Shown: piece after piece, positions 1 to 8,430 of the stretch
How the letters are laid out: each line of letters opens with the position of its first letter
Position numbering within the stretch: position 1 is the stretch's first letter
DNA from: Chloroflexi bacterium UBA6622
GTDB lineage: Bacteria > Chloroflexota > UBA11872
Direction: 5' to 3'
DNA length: 32,311 nt
NCBI GenBank assembly: GCA_002433065.1
Contig: DJHK01000025.1
Coordinates: 1-32,311, forward strand
Notes under the pieces: model-generated
What the model was told of the DNA's origin: nothing
What the model saw: only the letters and a program-made list of their open reading frames with translations
Databases searched by the model: none
Program-made: the position numbers and the translations under genes

Positions 1-1197
1 AATCATCCGACGTGTTTCGTGTGGGAATCCAATAATGAGATTGATTTTCACTGAATGGCCGACGTCGACAGCGTTCTGAACACTCTCAGTTAAGCGCGAA
101 ATCTTGAGCCGCTTCTTAATCATGTCAAGTGTTTCTTGCGAGGCGCTCTCAGGAGCATATGTGAGAAATGAACACCCTGATTTTCGAATTGCTGTCAGCG
201 TTTCCTCATCTAAAGCTTCAGATCGGGTGCCTGAAGGAAGTTGCCAGATGATATTGATGGAACGCCGGTGAAGTTCGTCGCAAAACTCGAGAATCCATTC
301 TTTTTTGACGATGGCCGTGAGGTCGGCGAAGTCGATGCTCTTTACGTCATAGGTCTGCATGAGATCTTCAATCTCATCGACCACCGATGACGGATCGCGC
401 ATCAGATAACGTGTGGTCCACATGAACGGATTTGAACAGAAGGTGCATTGATACGGACAGCCGCGAGTGGCCAGAATTGGCATGTTTCGTCCGAACGAAA
501 TACCCATCGTCCAGTTTCCTACGAAGTAATCCTCGACGTTGAGCAGGTGCCAGGCTGGACGTGGAATGTTGTCGACATCGGCGATTCGACGGCTGAGCCC
601 GCTGTTTATCAAGGTTCCTGATTCATCGAGGGAGTACACGCCTGCGACGTTTGTTGGGTCCTCTGCATTTGCGAGCGCGGACACGAGTTCGAGGAAGGTA
701 AGCTCGCCTTCGCCGCGAACTAAGTAATCAATAGCTGGGCAGTTTTCCAGCACATGTTCTGGGAGGGCCGTCGCATGCTCGCCGCCCACAACAATCGTCA
801 AGTTTGGGAACACTGATCGAATTTCTGTGATCAGATCACGCTGCGGCGGCCATTCTTGCGAGAACATGAGTGAGATGCCCAGTACCTCGGTGTCTTCGTC
901 AATCCGGGAGATGATCTTTTCACTGCTCAGTCCTTGGATTCGGTAGTGCCCGTCCTGCGATACTCGAACGCCCTCGAGATCCTCGCCAATAGCGTCAATG
1001 ATGCCGACGGCATATCCAGCGCTTTCCAGCATCCCGGCCAAATACGCTTGGCCGATCGGTAATGTAATGGTTGAACTGTACGAGCGTCGGGAATACACGC
1101 CGAATGGTCGAAGGATCTGGATCTTGTAGTTCCGGGAGCTTGGTGCCGAAAATCTATCGATCGCATCCTCAACGGTCATGGAATTCATCGGTTCCAT
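1..1197 (-). CDS. B12-binding radical SAM protein, partial (runs off left edge)
   Basis: About 399 residues are readable by translating the minus strand without a stop down to base 1, so the C-terminus is missing. The N-terminal ~160 residues look like a cobalamin-binding Rossmann domain (stretches such as ILRPFGVYSRR, LGISLMFSQE and VVGGEHAT). The radical SAM core follows, with the CxxxCxxC cluster motif CPYQCTFC at residues 247-254 (forward bases about 436-459), preceded by PILATRG. The usual DxHxxG histidine motif of base-off B12 domains is not seen. Members of this class catalyse methylations, ring formations or other radical steps on lipids, pigments or cofactors; the substrate cannot be told from the sequence. 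In-frame ATGs also exist at 1179, 1188, 1239 and 1257 (5' ends), none with a clear Shine-Dalgarno, so the start is uncertain. It lies on the same strand as the lipid cluster but is separated from it by a 348-base gap. Confidence 0.85.
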   Translation of the reverse strand, partial: MEPMNSMTVEDAIDRFSAPSSRNYKIQILRPFGVYSRRSYSSTITLPIGQAYLAGMLESAGYAVGIIDAIGEDLEGVRVSQDGHYRIQGLSSEKIISRIDEDTEVLGISLMFSQEWPPQRDLITEIRSVFPNLTIVVGGEHATALPEHVLENCPAIDYLVRGEGELTFLELVSALANAEDPTNVAGVYSLDESGTLINSGLSRRIADVDNIPRPAWHLLNVEDYFVGNWTMGISFGRNMPILATRGCPYQCTFCSNPFMWTTRYLMRDPSSVVDEIEDLMQTYDVKSIDFADLTAIVKKEWILEFCDELHRRSINIIWQLPSGTRSEALDEETLTAIRKSGCSFLTYAPESASQETLDMIKKRLKISRLTESVQNAVDVGHSVKINLIIGFPHETRRMI

Positions 1198-1545
1198 GAA
1201 TCGTCGAGGCGAGGCCTGTGTAGATAACTCGCTGGTCATGGGCAAGTGGCCGGACATGAGCGGCTCATCCGGGCCTTGATGCGGACCAACCGGGGATTGA
1301 TGGAAGAACCTAGGGGGACTATGGGGTTGAGGCCTTGAGAGTGCGGAGATTGGTGTCCCAAAAGCTTGCCCAGTGTGGCCATCTGAGGTTGTGTCCTTAG
1401 GCGGATGATGTTTGTGTATCTCGATGCTTTTGGTAAGCCGGTCTTGGAGCTTCAGTTTGAGTTCGCGCCGCGTGCATCAACGGGTTTCTCAATTTTGGCT
1501 GGAAGATAAGCAAATCCTATCTGGTGGGCGGGTTCTGCTCAACAC
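1198..1545. other. Intergenic region, nothing recognised
   Basis: About 350 bases lie between the stop of the GT-C glycosyltransferase and the chosen start of the radical SAM gene. It presumably holds the promoter of the radical SAM gene and the 3' end of the upstream transcript. No tRNA, clear hairpin-plus-T-run terminator or convincing small gene was seen. A 34-codon plus-strand reading frame at 1405-1509 has no supporting evidence. The gap shrinks to about 290 bases if the radical SAM gene starts at the ATG at 1257. Confidence 0.5.
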
Positions 1546-3777
1546 TCAATCTTGATGATCAGTCTCCGTTGTTTTTTGATCCGCTTGGTTGTGCCTTTGA
1601 TCGTTGTTAATCCATGGGCGTGGCCGTCGAGTGGTTGCGAGTGCGGCGGTCAGGCCAAGTGCTGCCAATAGTCCTGTCAGCGTCTGGTAGGCGGCGCCGT
1701 CAGAGGAGCTGTGGGCGTCGTAGGCGCGGTAGTGGTCAAACAATTCGTTCCGAAAATCCAGGAAATCCCACTGTCCAGACTCCGTGCAGGGCGGGCAAGG
1801 CAACGTGATGGGATGTGTCCAGAGTGTGTCAGCGTTGACATAAATGTCTGATCGCAACAGGCTGCCACTTCTGTCGCCATGATGGAATTCCTCGGGTGTG
1901 GCCAGTAGGTACAGGCTGCCTACTGTGAAATAGATCGCAGATGCGAGACCAAGTATTTTGATGCTTGGGGAACTTATGGGGAAGCGCGCCGTCAGGTTTT
2001 TTGTCGCTGCGTGAATCCCATATGTGACCACAACCACAAATATGGGAAATGCAGGGCCGATATGTCGCAAGAATTCTTGGGGTTCATCCGGGCTTAGAGC
2101 CAGGGGGCGAATTGATAGTGTGATCACGAGGTTTCCGATCACGGCTAGAGGGAGAGCCCCAAACGCTCGTCGTCGTGCTGTAAGGGCCCATGCTCCGACG
2201 ACGAATGCCCCAAAAAGAACGCACGTAAGAATAGGGAAACGCACATCGTTTAGCAGGAGAACGCGGGCCAGAAACTCCCATACGTGGTTGGCCGCAACCG
2301 AAACGTTTTGCACCAGGCTATCGATGCCCAGTCCTTGCGGTGCCTGTGGCCATGGGCGCCCGACGCTTACCACTGACACAAGGATGAACGGAACAACGAG
2401 TACAGTCAGTGGAACCGTGACTGCGGCGAGCGCACGGATCGATCGAGTCGAGGCGGTACCCACGAGGACCAGCGTTAGGGCGTAGAAGGGGCCTTCAGGT
2501 CTGGTGAGTGCTAGCAAGGCGGCGACTAGCCCAAGGAGGAACCACTTTTTTACTGAGGAATGCTCTAGTGCACGGGTGTACGTCCACGCTAGGCCCATGA
2601 CCAGCGCAGCGAATATGGGATCGGGCTCTGCGGCTCCGAGGGAATAGATCTGAAAGGTAGGCATAACAGTGAGAAGGACGGCTGCACTAAAGGCCATCGA
2701 AATACCGACTCCAAGCGCGCGGGTCGTCACGAAGGCGAGTGTTGGGAACAGGGTGTTTGCTAGGGCCATTGGAAGGAGGGCTGACGCGTAGGTGTGGCCA
2801 GTTAAGGCGAAGGTTCCGATCATGAGAATTGGCAGTGTCGGTAGGTCCATCCAGCGGGACCCTTCAATCCCTTGTGCTGTAGAGGCACCGGCCTCCCAAA
2901 TTTCATAGCCAAGCCCGTTTGTGAGACTGTCGGCGATTGACCAGTACCGACCGAGATCGTCGATTGCGACAGACGAATAGGACATTGCCTGCAATACTCC
3001 GATTCCGAGGAGGCACACATGCATAAGAGCAGGCGAAAGCTTTTGGTACCTGGACTTCACCCGAGATAGATACGGTTGTGGGCCACTACCAATTCTTGCA
3101 GTCCACAGCAGCACGACGAACGCGATCACGCATCCGGTGATCGTAATGGCGAGGGCCAAAGCACCATCGGAGGAACTCAATTCGTGGCGGACCCTGGATG
3201 GAACGCTGGCAGCGAGGGCTACAACCCACGCCAACAGGGTTGGAAGAATTCGTGTCGGTAGTTCGCCCAGCACGTGTTCATTGCGCGCCGTCGGCACGGC
3301 CATAATGACAAGGGCTATCGCAGCACCGGTGCCCCAGCCTGCAGCTAGAGCGCCGTGGCTTGCTGGCGTGTTTACGAGCAGCAGGAAAATGATGGTCGTT
3401 CCAATTCCCGCAGCCCCGCCGAAGGTCATGGTCATAGCCGGCGGCTTGAATCGACTGCTATGTACGGCGACTACTACAGCTCCCAGCGAACCTGCAGCAA
3501 GAAGCGGACCTAATTCACCGAGAATGGTCCATGCATGGGCGCGCGATGGATCAGTCACCATGGCGATTGCAACTCCGGCGAAGGGGATTGAGAATCCGAT
3601 GATGCGGATCGCAGATCTGATGACCGTTGTTGGTGATGCGCCAATGAGCAGTGAAATGACCATGGTGAAGGCGAATACCGCCGGTATGACCTGAAATGGT
3701 TGAGTTCGGGTTGGAACCAATACACCGGCCCAAAGGATCATCACTAGGAGTCCGATGACAAGGGCGGTTAGAGCCAC
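1546..3777 (-). CDS. GT-C fold membrane glycosyltransferase (PMT_2/ArnT-like)
   Basis: A 743-residue protein made almost entirely of hydrophobic segments (about 15 or more candidate membrane helices). Around residues 270-295 it has the loop typical of polyprenyl-phosphate-sugar-dependent GT-C enzymes: DDLGRYWSIADSLTNGLGY followed by a conserved Trp. The acidic pair (about residues 272-273) would be the catalytic or metal site after the first membrane helices of the GT-C core. A Pro/Glu-bearing loop (TRPEGP) and a C-terminal soluble tail with two close Cys (LPCPPC) follow. The N-terminal ~250 residues are extra membrane helices upstream of the GT-C core, which is unusual in extent. Such enzymes move a sugar from a lipid carrier to a lipid or protein on the outer membrane face. 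The start is a GTG with only a weak GGAG about 12-15 bases upstream; the frame is open further upstream. The gene follows DUF1365 after 99 bases and may be co-transcribed with the lipid cluster. Confidence 0.7.
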   Translation of the reverse strand: MALTALVIGLLVMILWAGVLVPTRTQPFQVIPAVFAFTMVISLLIGASPTTVIRSAIRIIGFSIPFAGVAIAMVTDPSRAHAWTILGELGPLLAAGSLGAVVVAVHSSRFKPPAMTMTFGGAAGIGTTIIFLLLVNTPASHGALAAGWGTGAAIALVIMAVPTARNEHVLGELPTRILPTLLAWVVALAASVPSRVRHELSSSDGALALAITITGCVIAFVVLLWTARIGSGPQPYLSRVKSRYQKLSPALMHVCLLGIGVLQAMSYSSVAIDDLGRYWSIADSLTNGLGYEIWEAGASTAQGIEGSRWMDLPTLPILMIGTFALTGHTYASALLPMALANTLFPTLAFVTTRALGVGISMAFSAAVLLTVMPTFQIYSLGAAEPDPIFAALVMGLAWTYTRALEHSSVKKWFLLGLVAALLALTRPEGPFYALTLVLVGTASTRSIRALAAVTVPLTVLVVPFILVSVVSVGRPWPQAPQGLGIDSLVQNVSVAANHVWEFLARVLLLNDVRFPILTCVLFGAFVVGAWALTARRRAFGALPLAVIGNLVITLSIRPLALSPDEPQEFLRHIGPAFPIFVVVVTYGIHAATKNLTARFPISSPSIKILGLASAIYFTVGSLYLLATPEEFHHGDRSGSLLRSDIYVNADTLWTHPITLPCPPCTESGQWDFLDFRNELFDHYRAYDAHSSSDGAAYQTLTGLLAALGLTAALATTRRPRPWINNDQRHNQADQKTTETDHQD

Positions 3778-3876
3778 TATCAGGGAAGTGCTCCAGCGGC
3801 TCGATGTTCTTGTGCTCGTTAGGATTTTGATGTTGGCTCGGTCCCCCTCACGAATTCTGGCTCAAATTTACGGGGG

Positions 3877-4668
3877 TTAGTGGCGCGAGTCGTGTTTTGA
3901 TTCTGATTCAGCCGAGGTTCCTGAAGGATGGGGTACGAACGGGACCTTTTTTGTCCACAATCGCAGGGCGTGCCAGTAGATAGCTGCTACGACTCGCGCG
4001 GTGATAAAGGGGTATCGCAGCAAGGCAAGGTTTAAGTTTGTTGAGGTGATTGGCCGTCGCGTCATCGTTAATGTCGCGTCGAAAATGTCTTTATTTTTTC
4101 GAACGGCAGAGATTTTCAGCCAAAGTTGTGTATTGGGGATGGATGCGCTTAGTTGATAGGTGAGATCCATGGTCATGAATGGTGAGACGTGAAGTGTTTT
4201 TCCAAATTGAGCGTGTAGATCAGCGTTGTCATGGGTAGCTTGCACACTGAGGACGTATGCGCGTCTTTCTCCCCAGGGAGTGTTTGATACGTCCACTACC
4301 ATCGACTGTACGCGAGTTCCTGTTTGATCGAAGCAGTAATACATGCTCATAGGGTTAAAGATATATCCACCGTAGCGGAGGTGGGTCAATAGGCGAATTG
4401 GCCCATCTGGACGTTGACCGGTTGCTTGTTCAACCTGCGTGCGCACCGTTTCATCGAGTTCCATCTTGGGGTTGCCAAGGTAGTCGCTGCGTCGAAACCA
4501 GGCGAGCGATGGGCGCCGTGCTGACCAGAGTAAATACTTGTCAAATAGCTCTGGAAGCTCGGCGAGGTCCAGATACATCATGAAAAGCCCGAATCGAAAT
4601 GCATGATTGATCGGTTGGCGCCGTCGATGGATCACATGACCCATATACAGGCCGCTCTCCGGGTTCAT
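3877..4668 (-). CDS. DUF1365 family protein
   Basis: 263 residues with clear DUF1365 landmarks. The N-terminus reads SGLYMGHVIHRRRQPINHAF (family: a short leader, then V.H.R..P..H.F.Y). A central segment near residues 97-112 reads LTHLRYGGYIFNPMSMYYC (family: L..LR..GY.FNPvS.YYC), and a later block reads HVSPFMTMDLTY. This family is almost always found beside a flavin amine-oxidase-like protein and a CFAS-like methyltransferase, and is thought to take part in modifying membrane fatty-acyl chains; its chemistry is not established. Its ATG overlaps the stop of the FAD oxidoreductase by four bases (ATGA), so the two are translationally coupled and probably form one functional unit. Confidence 0.9.
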   Translation of the reverse strand: MNPESGLYMGHVIHRRRQPINHAFRFGLFMMYLDLAELPELFDKYLLWSARRPSLAWFRRSDYLGNPKMELDETVRTQVEQATGQRPDGPIRLLTHLRYGGYIFNPMSMYYCFDQTGTRVQSMVVDVSNTPWGERRAYVLSVQATHDNADLHAQFGKTLHVSPFMTMDLTYQLSASIPNTQLWLKISAVRKNKDIFDATLTMTRRPITSTNLNLALLRYPFITARVVAAIYWHALRLWTKKVPFVPHPSGTSAESESKHDSRH

Positions 4669-5909
4669 CGAGGCGGCATTAGCTCTCGGGCCGCTCGTAG
4701 ACCACTGATGACTCCATCTTCATGGAATCCGTACTTCCAATAAGCTCCACAAAACGACGTGCGGTTTTTGTTGTTGATGTCGTTCCACCGGGCCTGCGCA
4801 GCAACAGCCGAACTGTTAAAGATCGGATGCTGGTATGTCATCCGCGCACACACAGTTTCCGGGTCAATCACAGAAGCCTGATTCAGGGTGACGCAGAACG
4901 TGTCGGGGGAGTTGAGACGTTGGAGCCGATTCATGTTGTAAGTCGTTGAAACCTTGGTAGTAGATTCTGTAGGTATGTAGTAATTCCATGCGGCCCACGC
5001 GCGGGCTTGTTTCGGTAGCAAGGTCGTGTCTGTATGAACCACCACATCGTTTGATTGATAAGGGAATGCTCCAAGTACTTCATGTTCACTTTGCGTTGGA
5101 TCCTGAAGGAGCGCTAAAGCCTGATCGCTGTGGGTGGCCAGCACGACATGGTCAAATGTCATGTCCCCGGTACTGTCGCCTGAAACGACAACATGGTCAT
5201 CTGTGCGATGAATCCGACGAATAGGTGTTTGCAGGTAAATACTGTCTCGAAAAGGCTCGGTTATTGAATCGACATAGCTGCGTGCACCACCCACAATTGA
5301 TCGCCAATCTGGCTTTCCGCGAATACCAAGTAGGCCATGGTTTCGAAAAAATTGAATGAACGTGCGAAGCGGAATGTTGGTTAGCCGGGTTGGGTCTGCT
5401 GACCAAATTGCCGAACCCATGGGGATGAGATACAGATCGCGGAAGATACGGGAAAATCGGTTGTCGCGGAGATAGTCTTCGAGTGTGCGGGAATCGTTGT
5501 CTACGGAGAGTCTCTGGGCTCGACGGTTGAACCGTAGATAATCAATAACAAGTTGATGAAATTTAGGTCGTAACAAGTTTCGCCGTTGGGCGAAGAGGGC
5601 ATTCAACGACGCGCCGCTGTACTCCACTCCCGATCGTTCGCAGCGTACGGAGAAACTCATTTCGGCTGGTTGTGTCTGGACTTCCAAGGTCTTGAGCACT
5701 TGGGTAAATTCAGGGTACGTACGTGTGTTGAAGACGACAAAGCCGGTATCCACACCGTAGGTCTGGCCGTTACTACTGCGTAGATCAAGCGTACGGATGT
5801 GGCCGCCGGGCATATCGCTTGAGTCAAATACTGTGATGTCGTGTTGTTGCCCAAGTTCACGTGCAGCGATCAGCCCGGACACCCCAGCCCCAATAATTGC
5901 TACTTGCAT
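4665..5909 (-). CDS. FAD-dependent oxidoreductase, amine-oxidase/desaturase-like, paired with DUF1365
   Basis: 414 residues. The dinucleotide-binding motif GAGVSG sits at residues 7-12, followed by VFDSSDMPGGHIRT, the second part of the flavin amine-oxidase fingerprint (acidic residue at the ribose, then GGH). The C-terminus reads FCGAYWKYGFHEDGVISG, the typical closing FAD-contact motif of this group. Homologues are annotated as NAD/FAD-binding or cyclopropane-fatty-acid-associated proteins. In alphaproteobacteria, related proteins act on phospholipid acyl chains after methylation, for example as the desaturase in furan fatty acid formation. Here the role is inferred from neighbours: a CFAS-like methyltransferase 90 bases upstream and DUF1365 overlapping downstream. 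The ATG start is directly before the Rossmann strand MQVAIIG, which supports it. Confidence 0.85.
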   Translation of the reverse strand: MQVAIIGAGVSGLIAARELGQQHDITVFDSSDMPGGHIRTLDLRSSNGQTYGVDTGFVVFNTRTYPEFTQVLKTLEVQTQPAEMSFSVRCERSGVEYSGASLNALFAQRRNLLRPKFHQLVIDYLRFNRRAQRLSVDNDSRTLEDYLRDNRFSRIFRDLYLIPMGSAIWSADPTRLTNIPLRTFIQFFRNHGLLGIRGKPDWRSIVGGARSYVDSITEPFRDSIYLQTPIRRIHRTDDHVVVSGDSTGDMTFDHVVLATHSDQALALLQDPTQSEHEVLGAFPYQSNDVVVHTDTTLLPKQARAWAAWNYYIPTESTTKVSTTYNMNRLQRLNSPDTFCVTLNQASVIDPETVCARMTYQHPIFNSSAVAAQARWNDINNKNRTSFCGAYWKYGFHEDGVISGLRAARELMPPR

Positions 5910-5999
5910 AACGTTGGCAAGAATTTCCAGACCGTCGGAGTCGGAGGAGGTATGGCTTTCGAATGGATGGTGATCAGCATCGTGTTTCCAATGGTCGAG

Positions 6000-7034
6000 T
6001 TACTGTCCGGTCGGTTCGAATAGGTGATGGGCTACAACCCACTCAGTACCATTTTGGAATGCGAATAATTCCTGGCAGGCGATAAAGAACAATCGCCACC
6101 GGGCGAGCCAAAGTGCGGCGTTTCTTGGTCCGTATAGATCACGAAATATGTCCAACACGGCCTGGTGATTGGTGTCGAGGTTTTGAATCCAAGCCCGCAG
6201 AGTGTCGGCATAGTGACGGCCATTGATAATCCACCGGTCCATTGGTCGAAGTTTACTGGAAGCCCTTGTTAGATGATCGAGGTTGGGCATTGTGCCGCCG
6301 CTGAAAAACCATCGGGCCATCCACCCATCTGTTTCGGCTTCAAACGTATATCTATGCGTTTTATGACTGAACACGTGGGCGAAGAAGCGGCCGTCGACTT
6401 CAAGTAGTTCCGCTACATGGTTCAGTAATGGCTCAACGTTTCGGATGTGTTCCAGCATTTCGACACTGATGATCCGGTCAAAACGTCCATCAAGATTAAA
6501 GTCAAGCGTTGCGGCATTTGCCCGTCGAACCGAGAGATTGCTTAGATCTTGAGCAACGGCTTGGTCATGCACATATGTGGCCTGAGTTCGGGAGTTTGTT
6601 AATGCCGTAATGTGGGCCGAGGGATACCTCTGTGCTGCCCAGATAGCAAATGCGCCCCATCCACTGCCGAGGTCGAGTATGCGTTGTCCATCTTTAAGCC
6701 CAGCCCGGCGAGCTGTGACTTCCAGCATTGATTCTTCTGCCTCAGCAAGATTTGTGACGCTTTTCGACCAAAGCCCGCTGCTGTATTTCAGGCGTGGGCC
6801 TAGCACCAGATGAAAAAACTCGGTTGGAACCTCGTAGTGTTGTTGGTTGGCGGTAGCTGTTTCAACGGCGATCGGGGCGTCATGGCAGGGATCCGTTGGC
6901 CTGTGAGGGGAATCCTTATGGAGCTGACGTAGTCGGCGTCGGAGCGCAGAACGAACCCCAGCGCGAAGCATCGTGTCAGGGACAAGGCCGATCGCCATTA
7001 GCCGTTCCCATAGGGCGATTCGTGATTCAGTCAC
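6000..7034 (-). CDS. CFAS/coclaurine N-methyltransferase-like SAM methyltransferase
   Basis: 344 residues. Landmarks in order: QQHYEVPTEFF (64-74); LKYSSGLW (82-89), the family substrate-side motif; LDLGSGWG (120-127), the SAM-binding glycine loop; VEMLEHI; FFAHVFSHKTHRYTFE; WMARWFFSGGTMP; INGRHYADTLRAW; and the C-terminal block CQELFAFQNGTEW. The FFSGGTMP and NGRHYA blocks match the CNMT-like branch rather than classic E. coli Cfa, and the protein is shorter than Cfa. Such enzymes transfer a SAM methyl or methylene group to an acceptor such as an unsaturated phospholipid acyl chain. The start is a GTG that overlaps the end of DUF1295 by eight bases, indicating translational coupling. The gene sits between DUF1295 and the FAD oxidoreductase, which makes acyl-chain methylation the most likely role. 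Confidence 0.85.
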   Translation of the reverse strand: MTESRIALWERLMAIGLVPDTMLRAGVRSALRRRLRQLHKDSPHRPTDPCHDAPIAVETATANQQHYEVPTEFFHLVLGPRLKYSSGLWSKSVTNLAEAEESMLEVTARRAGLKDGQRILDLGSGWGAFAIWAAQRYPSAHITALTNSRTQATYVHDQAVAQDLSNLSVRRANAATLDFNLDGRFDRIISVEMLEHIRNVEPLLNHVAELLEVDGRFFAHVFSHKTHRYTFEAETDGWMARWFFSGGTMPNLDHLTRASSKLRPMDRWIINGRHYADTLRAWIQNLDTNHQAVLDIFRDLYGPRNAALWLARWRLFFIACQELFAFQNGTEWVVAHHLFEPTGQ

Positions 7035-7818
7035 GTCTTGTCAGTCTGGGAATTCGTGGGAAAAACGCTGGAGTCGTCTGGATATATTCTTGGTATCCGG
7101 GTTTGGTGGTGACAAGAGTTCGCTCAAGCATTGCGACGCCCGAGACCCGCATAAGAAATATGGACATTACGATAGGACTGGCTAGCGCCCACCACGCGCC
7201 TACCGAGACGGCAAATAGCCCAAACCCCCACCACACCACAGCGTCACCGAAGTAATTGGGATGACGTGTCACAGCCCAGAAACCTGACGTGAGAAGTTTT
7301 CCACGGTTTTCAGGGTTGGCTTTAAACCGGCTGAGTTGCCAGTCGCCACCGGCTTCGAAGATAAAACCGGTAACCCACATCAGAAGAGCCGCAACATCCC
7401 AGCCGGTTGTTAGCGGAGGCTGTGCAATGGTTAGAACTGCAGCCACGGGGATACTGACTATCCACATAACGCTGCCCTGCAACAAAAACACGGTGAAATA
7501 ACTTCGCCACCAAAACGAGCGCCCGGCATTCTTGCGGAACTGCTGGTACCGGAAGTCTTCAGGGTTTCCGTGGTTTCGAATTCCGATATGGGTGGCCAGA
7601 CGAAGGCCCCAGATCGTGACTAAGGTGAGAACGAGGATCGATCGACTTGCATCTCCTGCCCCGGTAACAATTCCAACTGCTGCCACGACGATGAACCCTG
7701 GGCCCCAAGCCAGATCTACAATTGAGGCATCGCTGAGGATCAAGCTCAACACCCAAACAATAGTCATAGCAGCCACAATCGTTATTGCTGCAACCGCGAG
7801 GAACGGGCCAATTTCCAT
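7027..7818 (-). CDS. DUF1295 membrane protein (steroid 5-alpha-reductase-like fold)
   Basis: About 263 residues with roughly six membrane helices. It has all the DUF1295 signatures: SIVDLAWGPGF near the N-terminus, GLRLATHIGIRNHGNPEDFRY, then GGDWQLSRFKANPENRGKLL, the C-terminal TRHPNYFGDAVVWWG, and FLMRVSGVAMLE. The family resembles NADPH-dependent membrane reductases such as steroid 5-alpha reductase and isoprenylcysteine methyltransferases, and is commonly linked to CFAS genes, where it may reduce a modified acyl chain. I chose the ATG at 7818; an upstream in-frame TTG at 7839 adds seven residues and cannot be excluded. Its stop overlaps the start of the methyltransferase gene. Confidence 0.88.
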   Translation of the reverse strand: MEIGPFLAVAAITIVAAMTIVWVLSLILSDASIVDLAWGPGFIVVAAVGIVTGAGDASRSILVLTLVTIWGLRLATHIGIRNHGNPEDFRYQQFRKNAGRSFWWRSYFTVFLLQGSVMWIVSIPVAAVLTIAQPPLTTGWDVAALLMWVTGFIFEAGGDWQLSRFKANPENRGKLLTSGFWAVTRHPNYFGDAVVWWGFGLFAVSVGAWWALASPIVMSIFLMRVSGVAMLERTLVTTKPGYQEYIQTTPAFFPRIPRLTRRD

Positions 7819-7899
7819 TAGTCGCGTATCAATTATCAATAGGCCGGTCGGTACGGGCTTTTGTTCATTTTGCCCGAATACACACGGTTTTCTTCAAAG

Positions 7900-8292
7900 T
7901 TAACCATCTTTATCGGTTTGACGATCGCAGTTGGTCAGTAGGATCCACGCTGCAATGGCTTCAAACCCAAGACTTATCCAATTCGAGCGTTCACCGGCGG
8001 ATTTATCGGTGAACATGTACGGTGCACGAACGAGTGCGATTGCCAAATAGACCATGCCAACGAGTCGAAATTTGGCGGTTGCTGGCTGGATTAGTGGCGC
8101 CAATCCAAGCACGGTGAACACACCGCCCATTGCGGCGCGGATTTCTGTGGTTCCTCTTGGAAGCTTTGGTGCTAGGCCGGTGAATGTACTCGCCCGATTA
8201 GGGGCCAGTACTAGCAGTACCCCTGAAACCAAAGTTCCAATCAGAACTCCTAGACGTAGCACATAGTGGATCACCTTAGTCTCCAGTCTCAC
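7900..8292 (-). CDS. DUF4345-like small membrane protein
   Basis: 130 residues with four predicted membrane helices (about residues 8-27, 50-67, 75-90 and 105-119). The segment TEIRAAMGGVFTVLGLAPL matches the E.RA.yGG pattern of DUF4345-type four-helix proteins; no catalytic site is recognised. It is the first gene of the minus-strand lipid cluster, 60-80 bases upstream of DUF1295. The start is a GTG at 8292; a second GTG at 8274 has a better placed GGAG and may be the true one. Function unknown; the position suggests a membrane role in the same pathway. Confidence 0.65.
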   Translation of the reverse strand: MRLETKVIHYVLRLGVLIGTLVSGVLLVLAPNRASTFTGLAPKLPRGTTEIRAAMGGVFTVLGLAPLIQPATAKFRLVGMVYLAIALVRAPYMFTDKSAGERSNWISLGFEAIAAWILLTNCDRQTDKDG

Positions 8293-8370
8293 GGATCGGG
8301 GGTTGAGGACGGGGTCTAACTTGTGGCGACACGCGATTCGACCATCATTACCTGCATGGTTTATCGAAGA

Positions 8371-8388
8371 TTGTGATGAAATTCACAA
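8371..8388. promoter_or_regulatory. CRP/FNR-family-like operator palindrome
   Basis: The sequence TTGTGA-TGAAAT-TCACAA is a perfect 6+6 inverted repeat with a 6-base spacer. It matches the well known CRP consensus half-sites TGTGA and TCACA at the exact CRP spacing. It lies between the divergent DUF4345-like gene (start 8292) and the MMPL exporter (start 8431), 42 bases before the exporter ATG. No convincing -10/-35 pair was located next to it. Binding by a CRP/FNR-type regulator is inferred from the motif alone. Confidence 0.6.
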
Positions 8389-8430
8389 TAATCAAGAATG
8401 TATTAGTCAACAATATCCTTACATCGTGGG

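Noticed and set aside
1405..1509. 34-codon plus-strand frame in the gap beside the radical SAM gene
   Set aside because: Short, unsupported by a ribosome site or homology known to me, and typical of random open frames.
2024..3694. Long plus-strand reading frames (2024-2485 and 3137-3694) opposite the GT-C gene
   Set aside because: They mirror the hydrophobic minus-strand gene and have low-complexity Arg/Ser/Thr-rich translations typical of shadow frames; no motif or ribosome site supports them.
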